From JAUVDZ01 sp964346325 (GTDB lineage Bacteria > Patescibacteriota > Gracilibacteria > UBA1369 > PNNO01), in contig CAYFUK010000022.1 in NCBI GenBank assembly GCA_964346325.1, positions 1 through 19,371 of the forward strand: a DNA stretch of 19,371 nt, in the 5' to 3' direction. Shown here piece after piece: positions 8,344 through 16,067 of the stretch. The notes beneath the pieces were generated by a model, which was given only the letters and a program-made list of their open reading frames with translations, ran no database searches and was not told where the DNA came from. Position numbers and translations under genes: made by a program. Position 1 is the stretch's first letter. Each line of letters starts with the position of its first letter.

Positions 8344-10091
8344 TGAAAAATAATACTTACATACTCGGAATTTCATGTTTTTATCATGACAGTGCCGCGG
8401 CTCTAATTAAAAACGGAGAGGTTATTGCCGCAGCGCAGGAAGAAAGATTTACACGTAAAAAACATGATGATGACTTTCCAAAAAAGGCTATAGAATATTG
8501 CCTAAAAGAAGCGGGTATAGATAAATCGCAATTAACGCATGTGGCATATTACGAAAAACCGTTTATTAAGTTCGAAAGGTTATTAATAACTTATATTAAT
8601 ACATGGCCGCGAAGTTATCTTTCTTTTCTTAAGGCCATGAAAGTATGGCTCAGAAAAAAACTCTGGATACCAACGATAATAAGAAAAGAACTGGACTTTA
8701 AAGGACGGGTTTATTATATGGATCACCATGAATCACACGCCGCAAGTTCTGTTTTTGCATCGCCGTTTGAAAAATGTGCTTTTTTAACGGCTGATGGCGT
8801 GGGTGAATGGTCAACACTCACCTACGGAAAAGCAAATAATTCCGACATTGAGATAATCGAAGAAATCCGCTTTCCGCACTCTCTGGGTCTTTTATATTCC
8901 GCTTTTACTTATTATCTGGGATTCAAAGTTAACAGCGGAGAGTATAAAGTAATGGGCCTTGCTCCTTACGGTGAAGCCAAATATTGCGATAAAGTACGCG
9001 AACTTATAGATGTTAAAGATGACGGCAGTTTTAAACTGAATATGAAATATTTCTCTTATCCGCATGCCCTCAAAATGACAAATAAAAAATTTGATAAACT
9101 TTTTGGCGGACCGGCACGCAAACCGGAATCAAAAATAACTCAAAGAGAATTTGATATAGCTAAAAGTCTGCAGGTGGTTTTAGAGGATATTATGCTGAAA
9201 ATCACCAATCATGTTTACGAAAAAACCGGAGAAGAAAACCTGTGTCTTGCAGGCGGTGTTGCTTTAAATTGTGTTGCGAACGGACGAATTCTTAAAGAAT
9301 CAAAGTTTAAAAAAATATTTATACAACCCGCTTCGGGAGACGCCGGAGGAGCACTTGGAGCCGCACTTTTTACCTATAATTCAATACTTAAAAACAGGCG
9401 CGGTTATCAAATGAAAAATGTTTATCTCGGACCGGGATTCACTGATGAACAGGTGGAAAATCTTTTAAAGAAACATGAAATAAAATATCAAAAACTTAAG
9501 GGAGATTCATTGTTTAATACGGTCGCCGATTATATAAGCGATCAAAAAGTAATCGGCTGGTATCAGGGCAGGATGGAATACGGGCCAAGAGCACTTGGTA
9601 ACCGTTCAATTATTGCCGATGCAAGAAACAAAGAAAACTGGCAAAGGGTTAATTTAAAAATCAAATTCAGGGAAAGTTTCAGGCCTTTTGCACCAACCGT
9701 AATCGAAGAAGATCTTAATGAAAATTTTGATCTTGATACGGCGACTCCTTACATGCTTTTGGTTGCACAGGTTAAAAAAGATAATCTGCCCGCCATAACC
9801 CATGTTGATAACTCGGCCAGAATCCAGTCGGTTTCTTCGGATGAAAATCCGAAATATCATAAATTAATAAACAAATTCAAAGAAAAAACAGGCACGGGAG
9901 TTATTATTAATACATCTTTTAATGTTAGAGGCGAACCCATTGTATGCACACCCGAGGACGCTTTTAAATGTTTTTTAAGAACAGATATGGATATACTTGT
10001 TATGGAAAATTATCTTGTAAATAAAGCCGATATCGATAAAGATAGTATAAGCAAAACCCTTAACTTCGATCAGAAATTTGAAAAAGATTAA
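8343..10091 (+). CDS. NodU/CmcH-family O-carbamoyltransferase
   Basis: 582 residues. The family transfers a carbamoyl group from carbamoyl phosphate, via carbamoyl-AMP, to a hydroxyl of a sugar or small molecule. The N-terminal ASKHA-like domain opens with ILGISCFYHDSAAALI (H15, D16) and has the metal-binding DHHESHAAS (H128, H132), DGVGEW and the GLAPYG motif. The C-terminal YrdC-like carbamoyl-phosphate domain has GWYQGRMEYGPRALGNRSI (about 405-423) and NTSFNVRGEPIVCTP. All key motifs and normal length suggest an active enzyme. The acceptor is unknown. It starts in the stop codon of the SxtJ-like gene and overlaps the SGNH hydrolase gene by 14 bases. No other glycan-synthesis gene is visible in the window. 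Confidence 0.94.
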   Translation: MKNNTYILGISCFYHDSAAALIKNGEVIAAAQEERFTRKKHDDDFPKKAIEYCLKEAGIDKSQLTHVAYYEKPFIKFERLLITYINTWPRSYLSFLKAMKVWLRKKLWIPTIIRKELDFKGRVYYMDHHESHAASSVFASPFEKCAFLTADGVGEWSTLTYGKANNSDIEIIEEIRFPHSLGLLYSAFTYYLGFKVNSGEYKVMGLAPYGEAKYCDKVRELIDVKDDGSFKLNMKYFSYPHALKMTNKKFDKLFGGPARKPESKITQREFDIAKSLQVVLEDIMLKITNHVYEKTGEENLCLAGGVALNCVANGRILKESKFKKIFIQPASGDAGGALGAALFTYNSILKNRRGYQMKNVYLGPGFTDEQVENLLKKHEIKYQKLKGDSLFNTVADYISDQKVIGWYQGRMEYGPRALGNRSIIADARNKENWQRVNLKIKFRESFRPFAPTVIEEDLNENFDLDTATPYMLLVAQVKKDNLPAITHVDNSARIQSVSSDENPKYHKLINKFKEKTGTGVIINTSFNVRGEPIVCTPEDAFKCFLRTDMDILVMENYLVNKADIDKDSISKTLNFDQKFEKD

Positions 10092-11226
10092 ACTGCGAAA
10101 TAAAATACTGATAAATCTCGGAACATTTTTGGTAATGCTGTTAATATTTTTTGCAATTGCCGAAGGTGTATCACGCATTGCCTTTACTTACACAAAAGAA
10201 GGCCCTACAGCTGTTAACATGCAAATATTCAAAGCAAACGATAAATATGTATGGGGGCATTTACCCGGTGCGGTTGATTATCACGGATACGGAAATCCCA
10301 CTCCCGAAATCAGAATAAATGAGCTCGGTTTCAGAGATGACGAACTGCGCGCATCAAAACCCCACAATACAAAACGTATACTGGCTTTGGGTGATTCTTT
10401 TACTTTTGGAATGAATGTGAGTCATGAAAATATTTTTACCGAACAACTTCAGGACATTCTTAAAGAAAAAAATGAAGATAATAATTATGAAGTGCTAAAT
10501 ATGGGAGCAATAGGCTATACAATCGATCAACAATTGCTTTTACTTAAAGAAAAAGGAATTGATTTGGATCCGGATGCCGTAATTATAAATTTTTTTGTTG
10601 GTAACGATGTAACCGAATTCCGAAGACATGAATGGATCACCGATCAACAGAACAATCTTATTAAAATTATTGATAAAAAACATTATGTTGATGGAAGTAA
10701 CAGGCTCAGATACAAAGGAGAAGACGAACCTGCATCATATTTTATAAATTTCGTTAATACAAGATTGCAGATTCTTGCTAAAAAAATGGGATTAAATAAT
10801 GATAACAACGGCCCAACTTTAACCTGGCCCGCATTTTTGGATCCCGATGATGAGCACGGTGACCCGAATCTGCCCGATTATTGGCAAAAAGCCGAGATAT
10901 CTTTAAAACAGATTAAAGATACATTGGATGAAAATAATATTAAATTAATAGTAGTGGCAATATCGATGGATGTTCAGACCGATAAAAAGTATTGGGACAA
11001 ATACTCTGAAATGTATTTTGATGAACAGGCATATGAATTATCCAGGCCACAAGCAAAATTACAAAAAATAACACAAGATCTGAATATTGATTTTATTGAT
11101 TTACTCCCTTATTTTAGAGAAGCGGATCCGGATTTATGGTATTATTATGAAGAAGCCGATCCCCACTGGACCAATGAAGGCCATCAGCTTACCGCCGAAA
11201 TAATCGCTAACAATTTACAAATATGA
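10078..11226 (+). CDS. Membrane-anchored SGNH/GDSL hydrolase
   Basis: 382 residues with an N-terminal signal anchor (about 8-30) and a large domain outside the membrane. SGNH blocks are visible: block I ALGDSFTFG (nucleophile S107), block II-type NMGAIGYT (G143), block III FFVGNDVTEF (N176), and block V DPHWTNEGH near the end (D361, H363). This is the layout of serine esterases/acetylhydrolases, including those acting on polysaccharide O-substituents. The start is taken as TTG at 10078, inside the carbamoyltransferase gene; the first ATG (residue 20) would cut the membrane segment. The downstream gene starts in its stop codon (ATGA). Its place between carbamoyltransferase and DUF5989 suggests removal or transfer of acyl groups on the same surface molecule. 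Confidence 0.88.
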   Translation: MKKIKLRNKILINLGTFLVMLLIFFAIAEGVSRIAFTYTKEGPTAVNMQIFKANDKYVWGHLPGAVDYHGYGNPTPEIRINELGFRDDELRASKPHNTKRILALGDSFTFGMNVSHENIFTEQLQDILKEKNEDNNYEVLNMGAIGYTIDQQLLLLKEKGIDLDPDAVIINFFVGNDVTEFRRHEWITDQQNNLIKIIDKKHYVDGSNRLRYKGEDEPASYFINFVNTRLQILAKKMGLNNDNNGPTLTWPAFLDPDDEHGDPNLPDYWQKAEISLKQIKDTLDENNIKLIVVAISMDVQTDKKYWDKYSEMYFDEQAYELSRPQAKLQKITQDLNIDFIDLLPYFREADPDLWYYYEEADPHWTNEGHQLTAEIIANNLQI

Positions 11227-11381
11227 GCAAAATGAGAACAATAAAAGATATATTTGCATATATATGGAAGGGCAAGAAATTATGGCTTGCTCCACTTTTA
11301 ATTATTTTAGTATTGCTGGGAGCCTTAATTGTGTTTACGGAAGGCAGTGCTTTAGCTCCGTTTATTTACACACTCTTTTAA
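11223..11381 (+). CDS. DUF5989-like small membrane protein (52 aa)
   Basis: A 52-residue protein easily missed by length filters. It starts with ATG at 11223 in an ATGA overlap with the SGNH gene and ends TAA at 11381, directly abutting the next ATG at 11382. It has a short amphipathic start with FAYIWKGKKLWLAP, one membrane helix (about 21-38) and the ending SALAPFIYTLF. The W-x-x-K-K-x-W-L-x-P, hydrophobic helix, S-A-x-A-P-F-I-Y-T-L-F pattern is, to my knowledge, that of DUF5989, which commonly travels with SxtJ and carbamoyltransferases. Function unknown; perhaps a membrane subunit that holds the soluble carbamoyltransferase. Confidence 0.85.
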   Translation: MSKMRTIKDIFAYIWKGKKLWLAPLLIILVLLGALIVFTEGSALAPFIYTLF

Positions 11382-12689
11382 ATGACTGACGACGAAAGTA
11401 TTTTAGAAATCGAACAAATTGATTTTTCAGATAAATTCCCTTTAAATGATGGGCAAAAGAACATAATTAAAGATATAATTTCGTGGAAGACACAACCGCC
11501 TTTGGTAAAAACGGGCAGAAGCACTTTTTTGATAATCAATGAACCCGAATTGCCTTTTAAGGGAATGAAAATTAAAGGATGCGGGTATTTTGATCCGTTT
11601 TCGAATGCTGTTATGCAGCCTTCAACGGAAGACAGTTATGAAGCACATATTCAAAATGCACCCGACGGAGTAAAAGAGGTTCACTATCAGATTGAAGTTA
11701 ACGATGATAATGAAATTTATTACAGTAAACCTAAAAAAAGGCCTTATGGAGCGCAACTTTATGAACAGGCCGTAAAAGAATTTGAAGCATATCAACTTTT
11801 ACTTGAAAACCGGAATGGTGATTTGAAGGATTTTCCTTTTTATTTCCCAATCGGATATGCAAAGTATAAAGATATGGAATATCACGGAAAACCTCTTGGT
11901 GCGGCAATTTTCGGCATAAGTACGGAAACCGAAAAGTGCCTTGGCAACTATTTTGCGGGTCAATTTGAAGAAAAAGGCTTACGCATAAATCCGCAGATAC
12001 TGGAATATTGGCAAAATCACATTGCTCCTTTAGGTAAAGAAGAGCCTACTTATTTTGATATACTGATAACATTACAACATTTGACAAAAGAATTCGGCAA
12101 AAGCCTTTCTAAACTGCATGAATATTTTGTTGATCATGACAGTCATTTGTTTAATGCGGCGGTAAACAATAAAAACGGTCAGGTTATGCTTTTTGATTTG
12201 GATCATGTAAAAAATATCGAGAATATGCATTCGCAGAAATATTTTTATTATGCTTTAAAAGATTTTGAAATCGGCCTTGTTGCCGTTATGAGCAATTTAA
12301 TGTTAAGCGGATACATTGAAGGGGTTTATTTGTTTCAGGATCAAAATATGAACTTTGAAGAACATAATATTTTAAGAGGCTATTTTGAAGGATATTTCGG
12401 TAAAATTGAGGATGATTTGAATTTTATCGTTAAGTCGATGTGGAAGAGGCTTTTAATAATATGCGCAGAGCAACTTTTAAAAGCTGACAAAAAGGATCAT
12501 TTACCTATTGCGCATAGTTTTTGCGAACAGGAAAGAGATGTTTCATATATTGATATACTTCCCTATCTAAAAAAGAAAATTCAAAAAAAATATCCCGATT
12601 TTGATTTGAGTAAAGAAGAACATACTAAAATTATTGAAAAGTTCTTAAAACAGAAAATGGAAATAAGCAAAGAGCATAATGTAACATGA
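11382..12689 (+). CDS. Uncharacterised protein with kinase/APH-like catalytic motifs
   Basis: 435 residues, predicted cytoplasmic, without membrane segments. I do not recognise a named family. The centre has HDSHLFNA (H252, D253, N258) followed 14 residues later by LFDLDH (D272, D274). The H-x-D-x(4)-N ... D-x-D spacing is that of the catalytic loop and metal-binding site in aminoglycoside-phosphotransferase and lipopolysaccharide-kinase folds. Upstream, KEFEAYQLLLEN could be the alpha-C helix and KPLGAAIFGIS a hinge-side strand; the ATP lysine is not obvious. The C-terminal third is helical and basic (KKKIQKKYPDFD). It is last in the carbamoyltransferase operon, abutting DUF5989. It may phosphorylate the small molecule or sugar that is carbamoylated, or be a pseudokinase. 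The fold assignment is inference. Confidence 0.7.
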   Translation: MTDDESILEIEQIDFSDKFPLNDGQKNIIKDIISWKTQPPLVKTGRSTFLIINEPELPFKGMKIKGCGYFDPFSNAVMQPSTEDSYEAHIQNAPDGVKEVHYQIEVNDDNEIYYSKPKKRPYGAQLYEQAVKEFEAYQLLLENRNGDLKDFPFYFPIGYAKYKDMEYHGKPLGAAIFGISTETEKCLGNYFAGQFEEKGLRINPQILEYWQNHIAPLGKEEPTYFDILITLQHLTKEFGKSLSKLHEYFVDHDSHLFNAAVNNKNGQVMLFDLDHVKNIENMHSQKYFYYALKDFEIGLVAVMSNLMLSGYIEGVYLFQDQNMNFEEHNILRGYFEGYFGKIEDDLNFIVKSMWKRLLIICAEQLLKADKKDHLPIAHSFCEQERDVSYIDILPYLKKKIQKKYPDFDLSKEEHTKIIEKFLKQKMEISKEHNVT

Positions 12690-12719
12690 TGTTATATATA
12701 AGCGTTTAAATTCATGTTA
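12682..12719. promoter_or_regulatory. Inverted repeats at the operon end, before the second SLH gene
   Basis: A perfect 13-base palindrome TAACATGATGTTA (12682-12694) overlaps the stop codon of the kinase-like gene. Its left half also pairs with TCATGTTA at 12712-12719 (8 bp, 22-base loop). There is no T-run, so this is not a classical terminator; a repressor site or weak hairpin in front of the next gene is possible. I see no convincing -35/-10 pair for that gene. Confidence 0.3.
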
Positions 12720-12748
12720 TAACCTTTAATATTTAACCAAAAATCCGT

Positions 12749-14029
12749 ATGAAAAAACTCATACTAAAGGGGCTTGCAATCATTGCTATGACAATGCTTG
12801 TTTTTGTAAGCAGTGTTTCTGCCGTGACCTCAGGTGAAACAGAAGATCCGTATACCGATACCGATACAATAACGGTAACTCTTGAAGGATCTTTAAATGC
12901 CGATGGATACGCTGAATTGTCATGGAACGAATACACGGGCGGCGATTTAAAATGGTATAAAGTGGTACATTCTCAAACCAACACCGATGCTAAATATCCA
13001 ATGGACGGCTACGTAAAAGCAATAACAGACCCGACAGTTACTTCTTACACTCATACGGGTGTAAAAGAAGGTACAAATTATTACAGAGTATGTGTTATTA
13101 CGGAGCAGGATTTGAGAGCATGCAGCAATACGGTAACTCTTGAATCGGATGCCGCGGAGACGGACACAACAGACAAAACCGACAGCAATGATCCATACAC
13201 GGACGACGAAAATATTCAAATCACATTAACCGGTGATTTAAATGATATGGGTAAAGCCGAATTAAACTGGACTCAGTATGACGGGCAGGATCTAAAATGG
13301 TACAAAATCGTTCATTCACAAACAAAAACAGAGCCTTATTATCCTGTTGACGGTTATGTCGGAGTTTACAGTGATGTAACAAAAACATCATATACTCACG
13401 CTGATGTACCCGAAGGAATGAATTATTACAGAGTATGTGTAATAACCGATGATAACCTCCGCGGGTGTTCAAATACCGTTACTCTTAACAAAGGAACAGA
13501 CGAAGAAACAACCGCAAAAGAATTTCCCGATATCGAAGGTCACTGGGCGGAACCGTACATAGAAGATTTGGCTTCCGAAGGTGTTGTTGAAGGACGCGGA
13601 GATTATTTTGAACCTAATGAACCCGTATTGAAAGCTGAAGCGATAAAAATGATTATGGAAGGTATGGGATTCGCTCCCGTAACTTGTGATCCGAATATTT
13701 TTCCCGATCTGTCAGATGAAAAATGGTATTGCGGAATTGCAACAAAAGCATATAAAAAAGGTGTTGTACAAGGTGAGAACGGATACCTGCACGGTGAAAA
13801 AAATATCAATCGTGCTGAAGCAATTAAAATTTTAATGATGGTAAAAGGTGTTGAAGCGCCCGAATTAAGTGAAAATCCATTCCCCGACGTACCGTACAAA
13901 GAATGGTTCGCCGGTTATGCTTACAAAGCAAAAATAATGGGATTGATCGAGGGTGTTGAAGGTATGTTTCAACCGGGCAGAGATATTACAAGAGCGGAAC
14001 TTGCCAAAATAGTTTCAATGGCGAAATAA
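12749..14029 (+). CDS. Secreted SLH protein with duplicated Fn3-like domain
   Basis: 426 residues: a signal peptide (MKKLILKGLA, hydrophobic core, cut probably after SVSA near residue 25), then two clearly duplicated beta-rich units of about 99 residues (33-131 and 148-246). Both contain DLKWYK(V/I)VHSQT, YP(M/V)DGYV, a YTH motif and NYYRVCVIT...CSNTVTL. Each unit has one Cys pair (C115/C125; C230/C240) spaced for a disulfide. The sequence pattern is that of fibronectin type III-like domains. Three SLH domains follow at about 258-310, 317-370 and 377-426, which would hold it on cell-wall polymer. It is monocistronic, with no Shine-Dalgarno, and ends in a terminator. It probably has an adhesion or S-layer accessory role. 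Confidence 0.88.
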   Translation: MKKLILKGLAIIAMTMLVFVSSVSAVTSGETEDPYTDTDTITVTLEGSLNADGYAELSWNEYTGGDLKWYKVVHSQTNTDAKYPMDGYVKAITDPTVTSYTHTGVKEGTNYYRVCVITEQDLRACSNTVTLESDAAETDTTDKTDSNDPYTDDENIQITLTGDLNDMGKAELNWTQYDGQDLKWYKIVHSQTKTEPYYPVDGYVGVYSDVTKTSYTHADVPEGMNYYRVCVITDDNLRGCSNTVTLNKGTDEETTAKEFPDIEGHWAEPYIEDLASEGVVEGRGDYFEPNEPVLKAEAIKMIMEGMGFAPVTCDPNIFPDLSDEKWYCGIATKAYKKGVVQGENGYLHGEKNINRAEAIKILMMVKGVEAPELSENPFPDVPYKEWFAGYAYKAKIMGLIEGVEGMFQPGRDITRAELAKIVSMAK

Positions 14030-14055
14030 GGCGAAATAAATTCATCGCAAATATT

Positions 14056-14095
14056 AAGCCGGCTGTATTTTTTAAGAGATGCAGCCGGTTTTTTT
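14056..14095 (+). terminator. Rho-independent terminator after the second SLH gene
   Basis: The stem CCGGCTG (14059-14065) pairs with CAGCCGG (14082-14088), with extra A-T/G-U pairs at both ends and a 12-base loop, and is followed by a run of seven T. It lies between convergent genes and may also serve the prepilin gene, whose stop is at 14094. Confidence 0.85.
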
Positions 14096-14741
14096 ATGTG
14101 GAAGTCAAATGCGGTTCACTCAAAATCTCGGGAATTCCGTATAGATGATGTAAAAACAAATATCTTTCCCTGATCGTTTCTCCGTCTTCTTCAACCTGTT
14201 TAACCTCGATCTGAATACTTATGGGATCGTGATTGATCACTTCAAAAGCCGCATCAGGTGTTTTATAGAGAACCGAAAAATTATCAGGATCGTTAATCGT
14301 TTCATCACCCCCGAATTTATCTTTAGCAATAAGGCTTATTCTTATATCATCAGGCAAAACAATATCTTTTATAAATTTATCGGCATCTGTATCCAATTGA
14401 CCGGCGATTGATTCATTGATGAATAAATCCGTGTACATGCTTATAGTTACTATTCCTTCAGCATCCGTATTGAAATTAACAATATAACCGTTTGGCAGAA
14501 TCAAATCGGTATTTGATTCGTCGTCATCATAATCATCGGAGTCAACATAAGACTCTCCCGATAACGAACGATTTCTGGCCTCGGAAAAAAAGCTTTCCGC
14601 ATTCCTGTAAGCTGATGCGAACCTTACCTGCTCACCCAGAGTGGAAGCTGAAAAAACAGCAAAAGCGCTGATTATCGAAATAATCGCAACAACAATTATT
14701 AATTCAACTAAAGTTATTCCTTTTTGATTTTTTAATTTCAT
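14094..14741 (-). CDS. Type IV prepilin-like / pseudopilin protein
   Basis: 215 residues from the ATG at 14741. This start gives a classical class III signal: short basic leader MKLKNQKG, then ITLVELIIVVAIISIISAF, with cleavage by prepilin peptidase expected after Gly8 and the conserved Glu at mature position 5. A start at 14777 would add 12 residues and overlap rsmI, and is less likely. The rest is a GspH/FimT-like soluble domain with an acidic segment (DSDDYDDDESNTD) around residues 68-80. It would be part of a type IV pilus or pseudopilus spanning the envelope; no assembly ATPase or peptidase is in the window, so it is an isolated gene. It starts 7 bases after the rsmI stop, so co-transcription with tsaB-rsmI is likely. 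Confidence 0.88.
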   Translation of the reverse strand: MKLKNQKGITLVELIIVVAIISIISAFAVFSASTLGEQVRFASAYRNAESFFSEARNRSLSGESYVDSDDYDDDESNTDLILPNGYIVNFNTDAEGIVTISMYTDLFINESIAGQLDTDADKFIKDIVLPDDIRISLIAKDKFGGDETINDPDNFSVLYKTPDAAFEVINHDPISIQIEVKQVEEDGETIRERYLFLHHLYGIPEILSEPHLTST

Positions 14742-14748
14742 AATTAAT

Positions 14749-15423
14749 TTATAACACGCCTTTACCGCCCAAAACAACAGTAAACTCCCCTTTTGGCTTT
14801 ATTGAATCAAATTGTTCTTTAAGCTCTTTTACTGTTCCGCGTATGAATTCTTCATGCAATTTTGTGAGCTCCCTTGCAATAGCGATTTTTCTTTCAGGAC
14901 CTACAAATTCTTCAAGCTGAGTTAAAGTTTTTTGAATTCTATGTGGAGATTCATAAAAAACCACTGTTCTTTTTTCTTCGGCAAGTAATTTTAGCAAAGT
15001 CTGCCTGCCTTTTTTTATAGGTAAAAATCCAAGATAAACAAATTGATTCATGGGAAGACCCGACCCAACAATAGCTGTTAAAAAAGCACTCGGGCCGGGT
15101 ATCGGAATAATTTCAACGTCATGTTTAATAGCATCTTTAATTAAACTGTAAGCCGGGTCTGAAATTCCCGGAGTTCCGGCATCCGATATTAGAGCTATTT
15201 GTTTGCCTTCATTTAATGCTGCTATCAGTTTTTCGGTTTTGGTTTGCCCGCTGTGAGAATGATAACTGAGCAGTTTTTTTTCTATTTCATATTTTTTTAA
15301 AAGAATCCGGCTGTGCCTGGTATCTTCACATGCAATAATATCAACTTTTTTTAAAATGCCGATTGCTCTTAAAGTTATATCTTCAAGATTTCCGATTGGT
15401 GTTGAAACAATGTAAAGTGGCAT
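14749..15423 (-). CDS. rsmI: 16S rRNA (cytidine-1402-2'-O)-methyltransferase
   Basis: 224 residues, a SAM-dependent methyltransferase of the tetrapyrrole-methylase fold that modifies C1402 in the decoding centre of 16S rRNA. Hallmarks are LYIVSTPIGNLEDITLRA at the N-terminus, CEDTRHSRILL, ISDAGTPGISDPAY, IPGPSAFLTAIVGSGLP, FVYLGFLP, and the ending VVLGG. The length is near the N-terminal catalytic core; E. coli RsmI is about 60 residues longer at the C-terminus. The ATG shares one base with the tsaB stop (TAATG), so the two are translationally coupled. Confidence 0.95.
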   Translation of the reverse strand: MPLYIVSTPIGNLEDITLRAIGILKKVDIIACEDTRHSRILLKKYEIEKKLLSYHSHSGQTKTEKLIAALNEGKQIALISDAGTPGISDPAYSLIKDAIKHDVEIIPIPGPSAFLTAIVGSGLPMNQFVYLGFLPIKKGRQTLLKLLAEEKRTVVFYESPHRIQKTLTQLEEFVGPERKIAIARELTKLHEEFIRGTVKELKEQFDSIKPKGEFTVVLGGKGVL

Positions 15424-16025
15424 TATTTATAAGATTTAGTGCTTTTTGTGATTGTGGGAGGCGCAAAATACTCGGGTTTTACCATTTTTTCATCAGGATA
15501 ATTCGCGGTTTTTAATAAATTACCGAGTGATCCGGGATTACCGAGTGATTCTTCATCGACAAAATCCAAATTTCTGGCTTTAAGCCGGTGAACTTGCATT
15601 TCTTTCAAATGTCCCGTTATTCTTCCTTTTGCTTTTTGCAAAAATTCATCAAAATCCATTAATTCTCCTTTAAAATATACACGGTTTAAGCCGGCCTGAA
15701 GAACAAAATCACCATCAAATACCGATTTCCAGTAATCCTGAACCGGAATTCCCCATACGGGTATATTTAAAGCGTATGCAATAGTGTTAGCGACAGCTAC
15801 AGATACCCTTAAAGCGGTAAAAGGGCCGGGTCCTTTTATCACGGCAACTCTATCCAAATCATCCCATTTAAATTTAAAATCATCGAGTAATTTTACAATG
15901 TTCGGTAGCAGAGTTTCAGCTTCGTTCCGCAGGGATTTCCATGAATGTTCGGCCATAATCTCACTGTTTTTAACAATAGCGATTTGCGAGAGATTTGTTG
16001 CTGTATTTAATCCCAGAATAATCAT
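15423..16025 (-). CDS. tsaB: tRNA t6A biosynthesis protein TsaB
   Basis: 200 residues. TsaB is the inactive ASKHA-fold partner of TsaD in making N6-threonylcarbamoyladenosine at position 37 of ANN-decoding tRNAs. Hallmarks: ILGLNTATNLSQIAIV at the start, NEAETLLPNI, and KGPGPFTALRVSVAVANTIA (about 64-83). The C-terminal half is short and divergent, with an in-frame 12-bp direct repeat giving SLGNPGSLGN. It ends with the family-like KPEYFAPPTIT. It is coupled to rsmI (TAATG) and transcribed divergently from the GGQ factor; a TATAAT at 16052-16047 on the minus strand could be its -10, with a poor -35. There is no Shine-Dalgarno. Confidence 0.9.
   Translation of the reverse strand: MIILGLNTATNLSQIAIVKNSEIMAEHSWKSLRNEAETLLPNIVKLLDDFKFKWDDLDRVAVIKGPGPFTALRVSVAVANTIAYALNIPVWGIPVQDYWKSVFDGDFVLQAGLNRVYFKGELMDFDEFLQKAKGRITGHLKEMQVHRLKARNLDFVDEESLGNPGSLGNLLKTANYPDEKMVKPEYFAPPTITKSTKSYK
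15519..15548 (-). repeat. 12-bp direct repeat inside tsaB
   Basis: ATTACCGAGTGA occurs at 15519-15530 and 15537-15548 with a 6-base spacer, encoding SLGN twice in a poorly conserved region of TsaB. It looks like a local duplication that keeps the frame. Confidence 0.8.
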
Positions 16026-16032
16026 AAAAAAT

Positions 16033-16061
16033 TTTAAACTATTGCGATTATACAGTATTAT
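16033..16061 (+). promoter_or_regulatory. Promoter of the GGQ rescue factor, predicted leaderless
   Basis: -35 TTTAAA (16033-16038, 4/6), 17-base spacer, -10 TATTAT (16056-16061, 5/6). The expected start point, seven bases after the -10, falls on the A of the ATG at 16068, so the mRNA may have no 5' leader. Confidence 0.5.
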
Positions 16062-16067
16062 ATTTAT

